From: Heterobasidion occidentale
Lineage: Eukaryota; Basidiomycota; Agaricomycetes; Russulales; Bondarzewiaceae
Length of the DNA: 45,541 nt
Reading direction: 5' to 3'
Assembly: GCA_039111635.1 (NCBI GenBank)
Contig: JBCAQO010000054.1
Coordinates: 1-45,541, forward strand
Made by a program: the position numbers and the translations under genes. This document shows positions 22,411 through 32,147 of this stretch, piece after piece (position 1 is the stretch's first letter; each line of letters opens with the position of its first letter). The notes below the pieces were generated by a model that saw nothing but the letters and a program-made list of their open reading frames with translations, ran no database searches and had not been told where the DNA came from.

Positions 22411-23765
22411 TCATTCCACCACGTCTTGAGTGCGCTTCTTCAAAACCAATGGACCTTCAACACTATAATAATCTGAGCAACGCTTCCTGTTCTGATCACA
22501 ACCACACTCACTCTCTTTGCAGTATGCCTTGATACCTGCTTCCTCTCCCTCCACAAACTGAAAATCCGACCAGATCCACAACGGTTGCTTTCTACTGTTG
22601 CCAAGCTGCTTGTCCGTGCTGTACACTGTGAAAGTGACTACATCTGACGCAACCAGAGCACGATAAGTTGTGTCCCTCTTTGACATCCCCAATGCAATCA
22701 ATCACGCTCGTGCGTCCCAATACCTATTTGATGCATCCTCCACCGCTTTCACCTTTTTCTTGATCTTGCCATTGGCCCACGTGTTGTGAATCTGGCCAGA
22801 CCCCGCTCGCTTCTGTCACTTCATGGCGTAAGTAGTGATCAGGTGTGCCCTCACATTATTAAGAGCATCATTGGCTTGCCCCTCGCGCAATAACCTCTCT
22901 ACCCGCACCGCTGCTTGCATCTCTGCATGTTCGATGACTGCACGTGCATACGTCAAAGGTAAATTCACCTCAAATGATCCAATTGCTGATGCACTCGCGC
23001 CCTTTGCTCCTCGATGCGATCGCTTCCCGGTCTTCGACACACCTCCTCCGGCCTTTCGCTTCCCTAAGCTTGCCCAATCATCTTCCACCCCTTCCCTTCC
23101 TTTTGTGGATTCTCCTTCAGTGACCAGCAAGTCGTCCATTGCCAACAGTGTCAATGCTGGTGTGCCATCCTGTCCCGCTTCCTTTAATGCTCTGTCAATC
23201 CCCGGCTAGACATATTGGTCATACAACGTCCGCCAGATCTTGAAGCGAGACGTGAATCGTAGCACCATCTCCACCTTTGAGCCCACATCTTCCAGATCAA
23301 CGTCATCTTTAACGCCCAACAGCACCGCCCTGGCACTCAAATCAGACAAGTCTCCATACACATGTGTACTCACTTACTGCATTGCTTCTAATTCAATACC
23401 TTCGCTGATTGCCCCCACCATACCTTCCTCGACCAATGACAATCCTGTCTCGTTGTGCGTCTGCAACAACGACAGCACCTCCTTTTGCAAAATTCCTGCC
23501 CAATGTCATCAGATCAATATGGGGTGCCAGCTTCGAGCGACACCTTACCTGCCTCTTTGTGAGGTTCATACGGGTTGGACAGCCTCTCATGCTCCTTCAT
23601 GTCTACTACTTTCACTAGCCACGCACACTCCTCATCCTTCCACCCTTTGAGCGTGTCACTTGCCACTTGACCTTCAATGGTTACCAAAGTCCTCTCAGTG
23701 TCCTTTAGATGAACCCGTGCCTCGTCGTATTTTTTGCAAGTCGCCTTCACTGCAACACATCCCAT
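22411..23765 (-). pseudogene. Decayed KDZ-like transposase C-terminal region (basidiomycete Kyakuja/Dileera/Zisupton group)
   Basis: Several minus-strand frames follow one another with stops and shifts. One contains VASDTLKGWKDEECAWL and LSNPYEPHKE. The next is an Arg/Lys-rich helical part (TYARAVIEHAEMQAAVRVER, IHNTWANGKIKKKVKAVED). The last reads RALVASDVVTFTVYSTDKQ and KQPLWIWSDF. The order of a WxxM-like NPYE box, coiled-coil helices and a K-helix region with RYRDAR-like residues is what I remember from the C-terminal part of CxC2-associated KDZ transposases. No catalytic core remains. The 5' side ends near 23876, where a gypsy LTR begins. The family call is by pattern memory and could be wrong. 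Confidence 0.45.
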
Positions 23766-23875
23766 TTCAGACGGACTTCTTCATCCATAAACGGCCACTT
23801 ACCGATCCCGTGTGTCCGCCGCACATTCATGTCAGAATGGTGATCATTGATCATATCGTGCCGGTTGTTACAAAC

Positions 23876-24446
23876 TGCTCGTTCAGTAACCCAAGAGTAA
23901 CAGGTTCTTCCCTAGGTCGCACGATGGACTGAGTAGTGGGCGAAGTCTCGACTGTATCAGACGATGATATAGGAGGGAATAATGATTGATTCAACGAAGT
24001 GCCCGTATAGGGAGATACGAACAAACGAAGAGAATAGACTGAAGATCCTCAGCCTATTCTATGGGCCTTATATACTGTATAGGGTATAGGGTAAGAGTCC
24101 GTATGCTTCTCCGGGTTTCCATCCCAGGAGAGATGTGGTCGCCGTCTCTCTCAGCCAGTGCCTACTCTTGTACTTCTCCAATTGTACCAATCCATCCTGG
24201 TGCGACGAGGTGCTTACCCATAAGCCCTAAGCCCATGGCATGTGAATGCCTCTCTGTTCTCCACACGAACCTCGTGTCCCTCCAATATAGCCTATACCAA
24301 TGTCTTGAGGGACCATCGGTCCAGTTGGCTCCTAAGGACATGCTGAATACCTTGATGTACGCTCTGTAGTGGAGCCGCCTAGCATGTGATGCTTGAACCA
24401 TTGGATAGACCGGCCCCAAAGGGCCCCGATTGGTCAAGTCATAACA
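23876..24446 (-). repeat. E2 3' LTR (571 bp)
   Basis: On the plus strand it reads TGTTACAAACTGC...GTCATAACA, with the polypurine tract (TTACCCCCTTTCTAGG in reverse) immediately to the right. It is clearly diverged from the 44876-45454 copy, especially between about 23980 and 24030. Confidence 0.9.
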
Positions 24447-25939
24447 TTACCCCCTTTCTAGGTCCCAACTCCTGAGGGGACTACTCGCCCTTGCAAGCTT
24501 CATTGTCATTCCATGTACAATTTGCTTTCTGGTCGTCCAAACAGATTGGGATGCGGCTTCCCAATATGACTTCGTTTTCTGGGGCAAAGACCAACTTACA
24601 TCGTTTACAACGCCTAGGAGTTTTCCATCTCCGTTGAGCTGTTTGATGTGGAGTCCTGCAGTATCGCCACAATACCGTGTTTCTCCCCGGTGTTCTTCCT
24701 TCACCAGAACGTTTTGATTGAGTACACTCCTAGAGTCAATAGGCAGCTGCTCGACCAGGACTCCCTGGTAGGTTTGATAAGCCAGTTTCTTCTGGCAACA
24801 ATACAGAAAGGTGTCACGTGCGAATGATTATGTGATGAATTGAAACACGTCTGTGGATGGGTGTGTGTCGTTCTTCTTCAAAATGCCGAAGGCCATGCTT
24901 CAGTGTTTCCAGGATAGATCTTCATCTCCTTGATCTCCGGTATCAAGGGGGACTCCAGGTGTGTAGGTTGATTGCTTTTCCAAGGCTTAGGCCCACCAAC
25001 CTATCGAGAATAGACTTTTCTCGACTTGTTTTGAGTCCGGCAAGACCCCTTTGAAGATCCCTAACTCTGTCAGCCCCATATGGTGGCCCGTCCTGGTTAG
25101 AGATTGAGTGTTCATCCAGAGTTTGTTTGTCACATGGGAGTGAGCATGTAGCCGCGCTCCACGTATTGAACACGAGGTAAGGATTTTGAAGAATAGACTT
25201 TGAACCCTATGGTCTCTTGAATAGACCATGGTATCCACCTTGACGGTAATTATTGCGGGGTCAGCGTAAGGTATGTCCTGGTAGTTTAACGTCATGCCGG
25301 ACATCTGTAGTTCTGCGTCTTTGCGGATGTCCACTAGTTTATCCTTAAGTCTTTGCGGACTGAGGCTAGTTTATACATAAGTTGTTGCGGACTGCCCTGC
25401 TAGTTTAAGCCAAGGTCGTTGCGGACCTATCCATCTCCCAACGTAGGAGTACCTGTAAACAAGACAGCAGGCATTTCTGCGCACCAGAACATCCATCGAT
25501 GATGCGTATAGGGCCGTAGACCAGTTCCTCCTTCTTGACAGGGTTCCTATTGAGGCAAGATGGTGACGGTTTATACTATATCAAACTGGATAGACTTTTG
25601 ATGCCTATTTTGACACAACTCACATGGCCCTGTAGATGAAGGGCAGCTCAGTTTATCATCATGAAGGATGGCCGTAGTTTATAGTCATTGCGGATGTCTG
25701 CTATCGCCTGGCTTGAACCTCCCGAGCCTCGATAGATTTAATCCTCTGGGGTGAGGGTAGTTTAAGGTCATTTCGGACTAATTGGTGGCCAAGGTCGTGG
25801 CCATCAATCACATCTCCTATATCTGAAGGAGTAAATAGTTTATCGTCATTGCGGACTAGGTGATGACTTTTCGAAGTCACCGCCCACATCTCCTATGCTG
25901 AAAGGAGTGGTAGTTTAACGTCTTTATGGACGCAGCAAT
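24447..25939 (-). other. E2 3' non-coding tail, left piece
   Basis: Reverse-oriented counterpart of E1 34600-36116. It contains AGAATAGACT at 25007-25016 and 25190-25199, and at least seven copies of the motif read here as TAGTTTA..GTCATTGCGGAC between 25330 and 25930. No gene. It ends at the E1 target site GCAAT (25935-25939). Confidence 0.85.
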
Positions 25940-26529
25940 TGTTATGACTTGACCGATTGGGGCCCTTCGTGGCCGTGTCTAACCGATGGATCAAGCATCA
26001 CATGCTAGGCGGCTCCACTACAGAGCGTACATCAAGGTATTCGGCGTGTCCTTAGGAGCCGACAAGACCGATGGTTCTTCAAGACATCGGTAAAGGCTAT
26101 ATGAGAGGGACACGAGGCTCACAGAGTTCACACAGTAATGAGAGAGGCATTCACATGCCATGGGCTTAGGGCTTATGGGTAAGCACCTCGTCGCACCATG
26201 ATGGATCAGTGCGACTGGAGAAGTACAAGAGTAGGCATCGGCTGAGAGAGATGGCGACCATAGCTCTCCTAGGATGGAAACCTGGAGAAGCACACGGACT
26301 CTTACCCTATACCCCATACAGTATATAAGGCCCACAGAATAGGCTGAGGATCTTCAGTCTATTCTCTTCGTTCCCTCTGTATCTACACATACAGAGCTCT
26401 TAGAGTCAATTATTATTCCCTCCTGTATCATCGCCCGGTACAGTCGAGACTTCGTCCATCACTCAGTCCACAGTGCGACCTAGGGAAGAACCTGTTACTC
26501 TTGGGTTATCAAACGAGCAGTTCATAACA
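25940..26529 (+). repeat. E1 5' LTR (590 bp)
   Basis: Starts TGTTATGACTTG and ends TTCATAACA. A TATA box TATATAA is at 26322-26328. The probable transcript start AGTCTATTCT is at 26356-26365, on the 3' arm of an imperfect hairpin AGAATAGGCTGA/TCAGTCTATTCT. Confidence 0.95.
26322..26328 (+). promoter_or_regulatory. LTR TATA box (E1 5' LTR)
   Basis: TATATAA, 34 nt upstream of AGTCTATTCT. The same box is at 36499-36505 in the 3' LTR and in the E2 LTRs as a variant. Confidence 0.7.
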
Positions 26530-26531
26530 CT

Positions 26532-26541
26532 AGAATAGACT
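26532..26541 (+). other. Putative self-primer binding site of E1
   Basis: AGAATAGACT starts 2 nt after the LTR end and is the exact reverse complement of AGTCTATTCT at 26356-26365, the predicted start of the transcript. Tf1/sushi elements are known to prime reverse transcription with their own 5' end. The 2-nt gap fits the terminal bases normally removed by integrase. No TGG-starting tRNA site is present. Confidence 0.65.
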
Positions 26542-27012
26542 CGCTTTTGCCCCTACCTTACACCACACTCCGCTTGCTGCCACACTCTTTCTCACAACCC
26601 TCATCGGTGGCATAGACACCCACCGAAGAGAGTTACTTCACACACCCTGGAGCAAGACCTAGGCCTAGGATTTCCACCAGGCACTAGACGAACCCATAAC
26701 CAACTTCGACAGAACAATCGTCCTATCCATCAAAGAGAGAACCGCTGGTATTACTCCGACACCAATCGACCAGCACCCCCAAACTTTGATAACTGCTCGT
26801 ACAGAGAAGGACAATATTTCTTCACAAGAGAAGATGAAACTGAAGCTGAGTGGGCTTGGGACGAAATAGCAGAAGACTGGGTAGAGCCACCCCAGTACAG
26901 AAACCCCGAACCGGAAATCCCGGATACATCGGAAGAGGAAGAAGGAACATCCGAGTCCGAATCCTCGGATATTCAAACACCGATCAACACCCGAAACATT
27001 GAAGACAATACT
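26542..27012 (+). other. Open, protein-like region upstream of the gag ATG
   Basis: In the gag frame the sequence stays open from about 26542 to 27012 with no ATG that I can find. It encodes a coherent acidic stretch (RWYYSDTNRPAPPNFDN, ETEAEWAWDEIAEDWVEPPQ, EEEEGTSESESSDIQTPIN). The same reading survives in E2 (44390-44720 reversed). It may be an N-terminal Gag extension begun at a non-AUG codon, with CTG in CACACCCTGGAGCAAGAC as one candidate. Confidence 0.55.
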
Positions 27013-28152
27013 ATGTCGACAAACCCTACAGACCCCCCACTAACATCGTCGGGAAGGGGCAAGCTCAAACTCCCTGATAACTTCGAGGGAGACCAAACAC
27101 AATCACAGAAATTCATCATGAATTGCCTCCTCCTTTTCACAGCAGAATCGGACCGATACAAGACGGATGCGGACAAAGTTTCCCTAGCCCTCTCATGCAT
27201 GAGATATGGAACAGCCGGCGTCTGGGCAGAAAGCTTCCTGAAGAAGACAGTAGGGGCGACCCCGCCCAAAACCCTCGGGACTTGGGACGACTTCCTTGAC
27301 AGGTTTAAACTCCAGTTCAAGGAGACGAACCTTACAGACAAGGCCCGAGGCGCCCTCATGTCTTTCTCTCAGGGGAAGATGACGGTGGATGAATATTCAA
27401 ATCAATTTGTCCTTATAGCCGCCGACGCTGACATCACCGACAAGGAACAAGTTCCTTACTTCCAGAGGGGACTCAATCCAAAGGTCATGGACAAAATCTA
27501 TGACAAAGAAACACCGCCGAAGGACACAATCCAAGATTGGGTCAACACTGCCTGCGAAATAGACGGACGCTTGAGAGCCTGAAGTGCTCAAAAAGCGATC
27601 CTCGCCACCTCCACCTCATTCCGAAGTGACTTCCTCAACCGCTTTCACCTCCAACCAGCTCGTCGCTACAACTCTACCACCGCTCCTCGCAGAATGAACA
27701 ACCAGGTGGTCGACATGGACATTGACGCCTCTCAAAAGAGAGATGCCGCTCGCCAGAAACGCACTTATGATGGCGTTCCCCCGTCTCGAGGAAATCCGCG
27801 CAAGTCGGTGGGCAGAGGAGGTAGACGAACTCGCGCTGCAGACATGGAGGATGAAGACGAGCAAGAACCCCCGCTGGGAAACAATGCGGGACTTCATCGA
27901 GGACTGGAGGAGGGGAGTTCTCATGGCCACCACCGTCGGGTATCACAACCTGGTAATTTGGTGGAACGTGAGGACCCTTCCGCGAGAAGGGGAGGATCAC
28001 GCCAGAGCAATGGAGAGCGCTACGTACCGCCTAACGGACGACGAAGCAACAGACCCATCAGTGATACTGATGGTGTCCGAACGCTCTTCCAAGAAGTAGG
28101 GGAGGCCAAGGCAAAGAGGATGTTGGTGGATCTGGCAGAGGATTTTTCCTGA
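27013..28152 (+). pseudogene. E1 gag (gypsy, Retrotrans_gag core), one stop and lost zinc knuckle
   Basis: Starts MSTNPTDPPLTSSGRGKLKL. The capsid-like core contains DNFEGDQTQSQKFIMNC, TWDDFLDRFKLQFKETN, SFSQGKMTVDEYSNQF and YFQRGLNPKVMDKIYDKE. A TGA at 27580-27582 replaces CGA seen in E2 (RLRA*SAQK). Gag then continues to NNQVVDMDIDASQKRD. An in-frame deletion of about 81 nt relative to E2 removes the CCHC knuckle (E2 has CYNCGKPGHGIADC), with a GGC microhomology at the joint (about 27772). The frame runs on to 28152, but comparison with E2 shows the downstream part is not the selected frame (see 27776-28099). Gag normally packages the element RNA into cytoplasmic particles. Confidence 0.88.
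27776..28099 (+). CDS. Second Gag-region frame (Gag C-terminal or linker protein), shifted +1
   Basis: This frame gives a folded-looking protein: FPRLEEIRASRWAEEVDELA, KTSKNPRWETMRDFIEDWRR, TTVGYHNLVIWWNVRTLP, MESATYRLTDDEATDPSVIL, ending SERSSKK. In the 249 nt shared with E2 (28099 back to about 27851) my count of differences by codon position is 4/1/10, and nine of the ten third-position changes are synonymous. That is the pattern of a selected frame; the alternative gag frame over the same bases scores 10/4/1. It lies exactly between gag (frame +1 before it) and pol (frame +1 after it). No domain recognised. Confidence 0.6.
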   Translation, partial: FPRLEEIRASRWAEEVDELALQTWRMKTSKNPRWETMRDFIEDWRRGVLMATTVGYHNLVIWWNVRTLPREGEDHARAMESATYRLTDDEATDPSVILMVSERSSKK

Positions 28153-28229
28153 CCTCTCCTTCACCAGCCAAAGAGAGAGGGTCGAGGAAACTCGAGTACG
28201 ATTCCCCACCATATATTCGAATCAGAGCA

Positions 28230-31200
28230 ATGAACAGTCACATCATTACCCCCATTCGACTTGACGTGCGATTGACAACTCGAGGAAGAAGCGCTGGAGC
28301 CAGAGCCGCCATCGACTCAGCATGCGAAGGGATTTTGGTAAACGAGAGATGGGTACAGATGCACAACCTTCCAACCTATCCCTTAAACCGCCCCATCCGT
28401 GTTCATAATGTCGATGACACCATCAACAAGGCAGGCCTTATCCAACGAGGCCTAGACGCGAATCTCACCGTCAAAGACAGACGGGGGAGAACTCACACTG
28501 AACGCGTCCAGATGTTCATCACCAATCTAGGGAAAGACGACATGCTCCTAGGAACAGATTGGTTGAAATACCACGACCCCTCCATCGGGTGGAGGCGCCG
28601 TGAAGTACACTTTGATCGATGCCCCAGAGATTGCCAACAACCATATGGGTTTACCAAGGCAAGGGAAGAGCCTACCAAGAAGGCAAGGCAAGCGAAACTA
28701 CGAGGTGACAAGATTCCTCAGCGGACAAAGCCGCATCTTGTCTCAGAACCAGTAGGACCTTCGTGGACTTGGACTAGAGAACAATGGGACCAAGTACCCG
28801 CAAAGGAATGGAAAATCTGGTTCATGGAACTACTCGAGCACAAATCCCGACAACGCAAGGCTCGGAAATGGCTCGAGGAGCAAGTGGCCGAAAGGAAGGA
28901 ACGCCGGCAAGCTCAACGAGAGACAGCCGAGGGCGAAGCTTCAAGAAAAGTCGCTGAAGAAGCGCAAACACCGTTTGACTCCTCCGCAATGGATAGCGCA
29001 GGAGAACCCGTCGTTAGGAAGGTAGCCCCAGAACCCTCGGGGTTCGCAAGCTTTGACGAAGATCTGGAGGAAGAAATTGACAACACCGACTTGAAAGGTC
29101 GGGTACCAACCGAATATCATTCTTACCTCGACATCTTCAGCGAACGACGATCGCAGAGGCTTCCCCAACATACAATATGGGACCACGCAATAAACCTCAA
29201 GCCATCTTTTGTGCCCCAGGCCCCACGGATATTTCCTCTGAGCCCGGAAAAACATGATGAGCTAAGGAAGTTCGTCAAGGAGCACCTTTCCAGAGGAACA
29301 ATACGTCGGTCAACAGCACATAGCGCGGCCTCCTTTTTCTTTGTAAACAAGAAGGATGGGAAGCTCCATCCGGTACAAGACTATCGTCACCTTAACGAAC
29401 ACACCATTCGAGACGTCACCCCCCTGCCATTAATCCAAGAACTATTGGATATTATTAAAGGTGCAACGGTATTCTCGAAGCTCGATGTTCGGTGGGGATA
29501 TAACAACGTACGCATCAAGAAAGGAGACGAACCCAAAGCGGCCTTTGTCACACCCTTAGGGCTCTTTGAACCTACAGTGATGTTCTTTGGGCTCTGCAAC
29601 TCCCCGGGAACCTTCCAAGCCATGATGAACATGATCTTTCAGGAACTCATCTTGGCCCGGAAAATAGCGGTATATATGGACGACATCCTCATCTTTACGA
29701 AGACCACAGCGGAGCACATTGTGATTATTCGACGAGTCCTCCAAATCCTACGCGACAACGATCTTTACCTCAAACCAGAGAAGTGCGAATTCCACAAGGA
29801 AAAGCTAAACTACCTCGGGTACACGATCTCAAAAGACCACGTCGCTATGGAAGACTCAAAGATTGAAGCTATCCAGGAATGGCCCATCCCGCGCACAGTC
29901 CGCGACATCCGCTCTTTCTTAGGCTTAGGGAACTTTTACCGACAATTCATTGACAAGTTCTCATTAATCGCTCGACCCCTACACGACCTCACAAAGAAAG
30001 ATACGAGATGGGACTGGACCACGGAGTGCCAACAAGCATTTGATCGATTGAAGAAGGCCTTCATCAGTCAACCCATCCTGCTATACCCTGACCCAATGCG
30101 CCCCTACCGACTTGTCACCGACGCTTCCCTCGCGGCATACGGTGCAGTCCTCTTACAAGAAGGACCTGATACCGACTGGCATCCCGTTGCCTACCTCTCG
30201 GGATCGTTCTCACCACCCGAACGGAATTATGACGTACACGATCGCAAACTCCTTGCTATTATCAAAGCGCTGGAACACTGGAAACACTACCTCGAAGGCA
30301 CTAGACACCCTTTCGAGGTCTGGACGGACCACAAGAATCTGGAACACTTTCAGACCGCGCGCGACCTATCACGGCGGCAAGCGCGCTGGAGTCTGTTTTT
30401 GTCTCGATTTGACTTCCAGCTCAGTTATAAGGCTGGAACTACTAATCATGCCGATGCTCTGTCCAGGCGTCCAGACCTTAGTAAGGGGGTGGAATCTGAT
30501 AACAAGGCACAGACTCTGCTCCCGTCCAGACTTTTCACCGAGTCCAGCGAAACTCTAGTAGAGTCAAGCGAAGGCATACACGCCAAAGCAATGGAACTCG
30601 TCTCCTCGGACATCCTCTCCCTTATTCGACACTCGCGCTCGGAACACGATTTACTAGTAGACGTCGCCCTCAAGAAGTTACTGGATAAAGGACCGAAAGC
30701 AATGAAGGGTGACCTAGGAAAGTGGACACATGAAAATAGCATTACAAGACGCGACGGCTACATATGTGTCCCAAAGGATGATCTCCTTCGACGAATGGTT
30801 GTCAAGACGCACCACGATACCATGGCTACAGGCCACCCAGGCCGAGCAAAAACCTTGGAACTGGTACAGCACCATTATTGGTGGTCCAGTATGACCAAAT
30901 TCGTACACCAATACGTGGATGGATGTGCAGTCTGCCAATCTACCAAGAACCTGCCCCACAGGACCCATCCACCAATCCAACCATTGGAAACCACAAACGT
31001 CCCTTGGCGTTTCATCTCCACCGACTTTGTAACAGACCTCCCGGAAAGCAGAGGCTACGACTCGATAAACGTGGTGGTCGATCAGGGCCTGTCGAAAGGG
31101 ATAGTCATAACTCCGTGCAAAAAGACGATTACGGCCGAAGAAACCACGACGCTTTTCCAGGACAACGTATTCAAACGATACGGTCTACCAACCAAGGTAG

Positions 31201-31304
31201 TGTCCGACAGAGGCCCTTCCAATTTGCGGCAAAGTTCACGAGGGAACTATGGAAAGGAATGGGGATCATCCCTGCCCTTAGCACGGCTTATCATCCCCAA
31301 ATAG
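28230..31304 (+). pseudogene. E1 pol: protease, RT, RNase H and integrase N-part, ends at a frameshift
   Basis: Opens MNSHIITPIRLDVRLTTRG. The aspartic protease has the active site AAIDSACEGILV and the flap region DDMLLGTDWL. RT has KKDGKLHPVQDYRHLN, FSKLDVRWGYNNVRIKKGDE, FGLCNSPGTFQAMMN and catalytic YMDDILIF. RNase H has TDASLAAYGAVLLQE, KLLAIIKALEHWKHYLEG and WTDHKNLEHF. The integrase zinc finger has GHPGRAKTLELVQHHYW and CAVCQ, then the first catalytic aspartates TDFVTDLPE and VVSDRG. At about 31216-31217 E1 has two extra bases (GGCCCTTCCAATT against GGCCCCCAATT in E2), which breaks the frame. The reading frame is open upstream of the ATG to about 28072, so pol may be entered from the preceding frame. 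Confidence 0.92.
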
Positions 31305-32086
31305 ACGGGGAAACGGAACGGGTGAATCAAGAGATCGAACAATTTCTGCGAGTGTTCTGCAACTACCACCAAGATAACTGGGTAGATTTGATTCCCTTCG
31401 CAGAATTCTCCCACAATACCCGAAGACACTCCGCCACTGGGAAGTCACCGTTTGAAATCCTTTACGGGTTCAATCCACCATATTCGGTTGACTCAGCTCT
31501 GGAGACCAAGGTGCCTGCAGTAACTGAACGTTTGCAGCTAATCAAGGAAGTCCAAGAAGACGCGGCTGCGAGCCTACAAATAGCGGCGCAGCACGCCAAG
31601 GACCGGGACCTGCACAGGAAACTTCCGCGGTGGGAAGCAGGAACCCAAGTCTGGTTAGAAGGAACCCACATTCGGACAACTCATCCGAAATTCAAGCTGG
31701 CACCTAGGCGCTATGGCCCCTTTTCAGTGACCGAAAGAATCGGTCCTCTGGCGTATCGGCTGAAAATACCCGAAACATGGAAGATACACCCGGTGTTTCA
31801 TGCCTCTGTACTCACGGAATATCACGAGACAGAGGCCCATGGAAGAAACTTCCCCAGACCTGCCCCGGAAATCTTGAATGAAGAAGAGCACTATGAGGTG
31901 GAGACTGTCCTGGATTCTAGACGTCAGGGACGAGGAACCAAATACCTCGTCAAGTGGGTCGGATACTCCGAGGCCGATAACACTTGGGAACCCTTTGCCC
32001 TCCTCAAGGACACGGCCGATGAGGCGCTTCGTGAATTTCACGAAAGCTACCCAGACAAGCCCCGACCTGCGGCGATTAGGCTTTAG
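31217..32086 (+). pseudogene. E1 pol continued: integrase C-part and chromodomain
   Basis: After the 2-nt frameshift the frame reads AAKFTRELWKGMGIIPALST, then the third catalytic residue in HPQIDGETERVNQ. The GPY/F-like module follows (RRYGPFSVTERIGPLAYRL, HPVFHASVLTEY), and finally a chromodomain (YEVETVLDSRRQGRGTKYLV, KWVGYSEADNTWEPF) with the aromatic cage residues Y, W and W. It ends PRPAAIRL, TAG at 32084-32086. Chromodomains of chromovirus integrases are known to guide insertion to heterochromatin, which agrees with the nested, TE-rich location. Confidence 0.92.
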
Positions 32087-32091
32087 AAAGG

Positions 32092-32099
32092 TATAAAAA
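32092..32099 (+). promoter_or_regulatory. Internal TATA box ahead of ORF3 (E1)
   Basis: TATAAAAA lies 6 nt after the pol stop and about 50 nt before the first ORF3 ATG (32148). E2 keeps TATAAAAG at the same place (39236-39243, reversed). Confidence 0.5.
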
Positions 32100-32147
32100 G
32101 GAGAGACGCCCCATCCCTTTCAAAGCAAAGAACCCTCCCACTAGTAT

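Noticed and set aside
26665..27359. Long minus-strand open frames opposite gag
   Set aside because: They mirror the gag codons and match nothing. The coding signal is on the plus strand.
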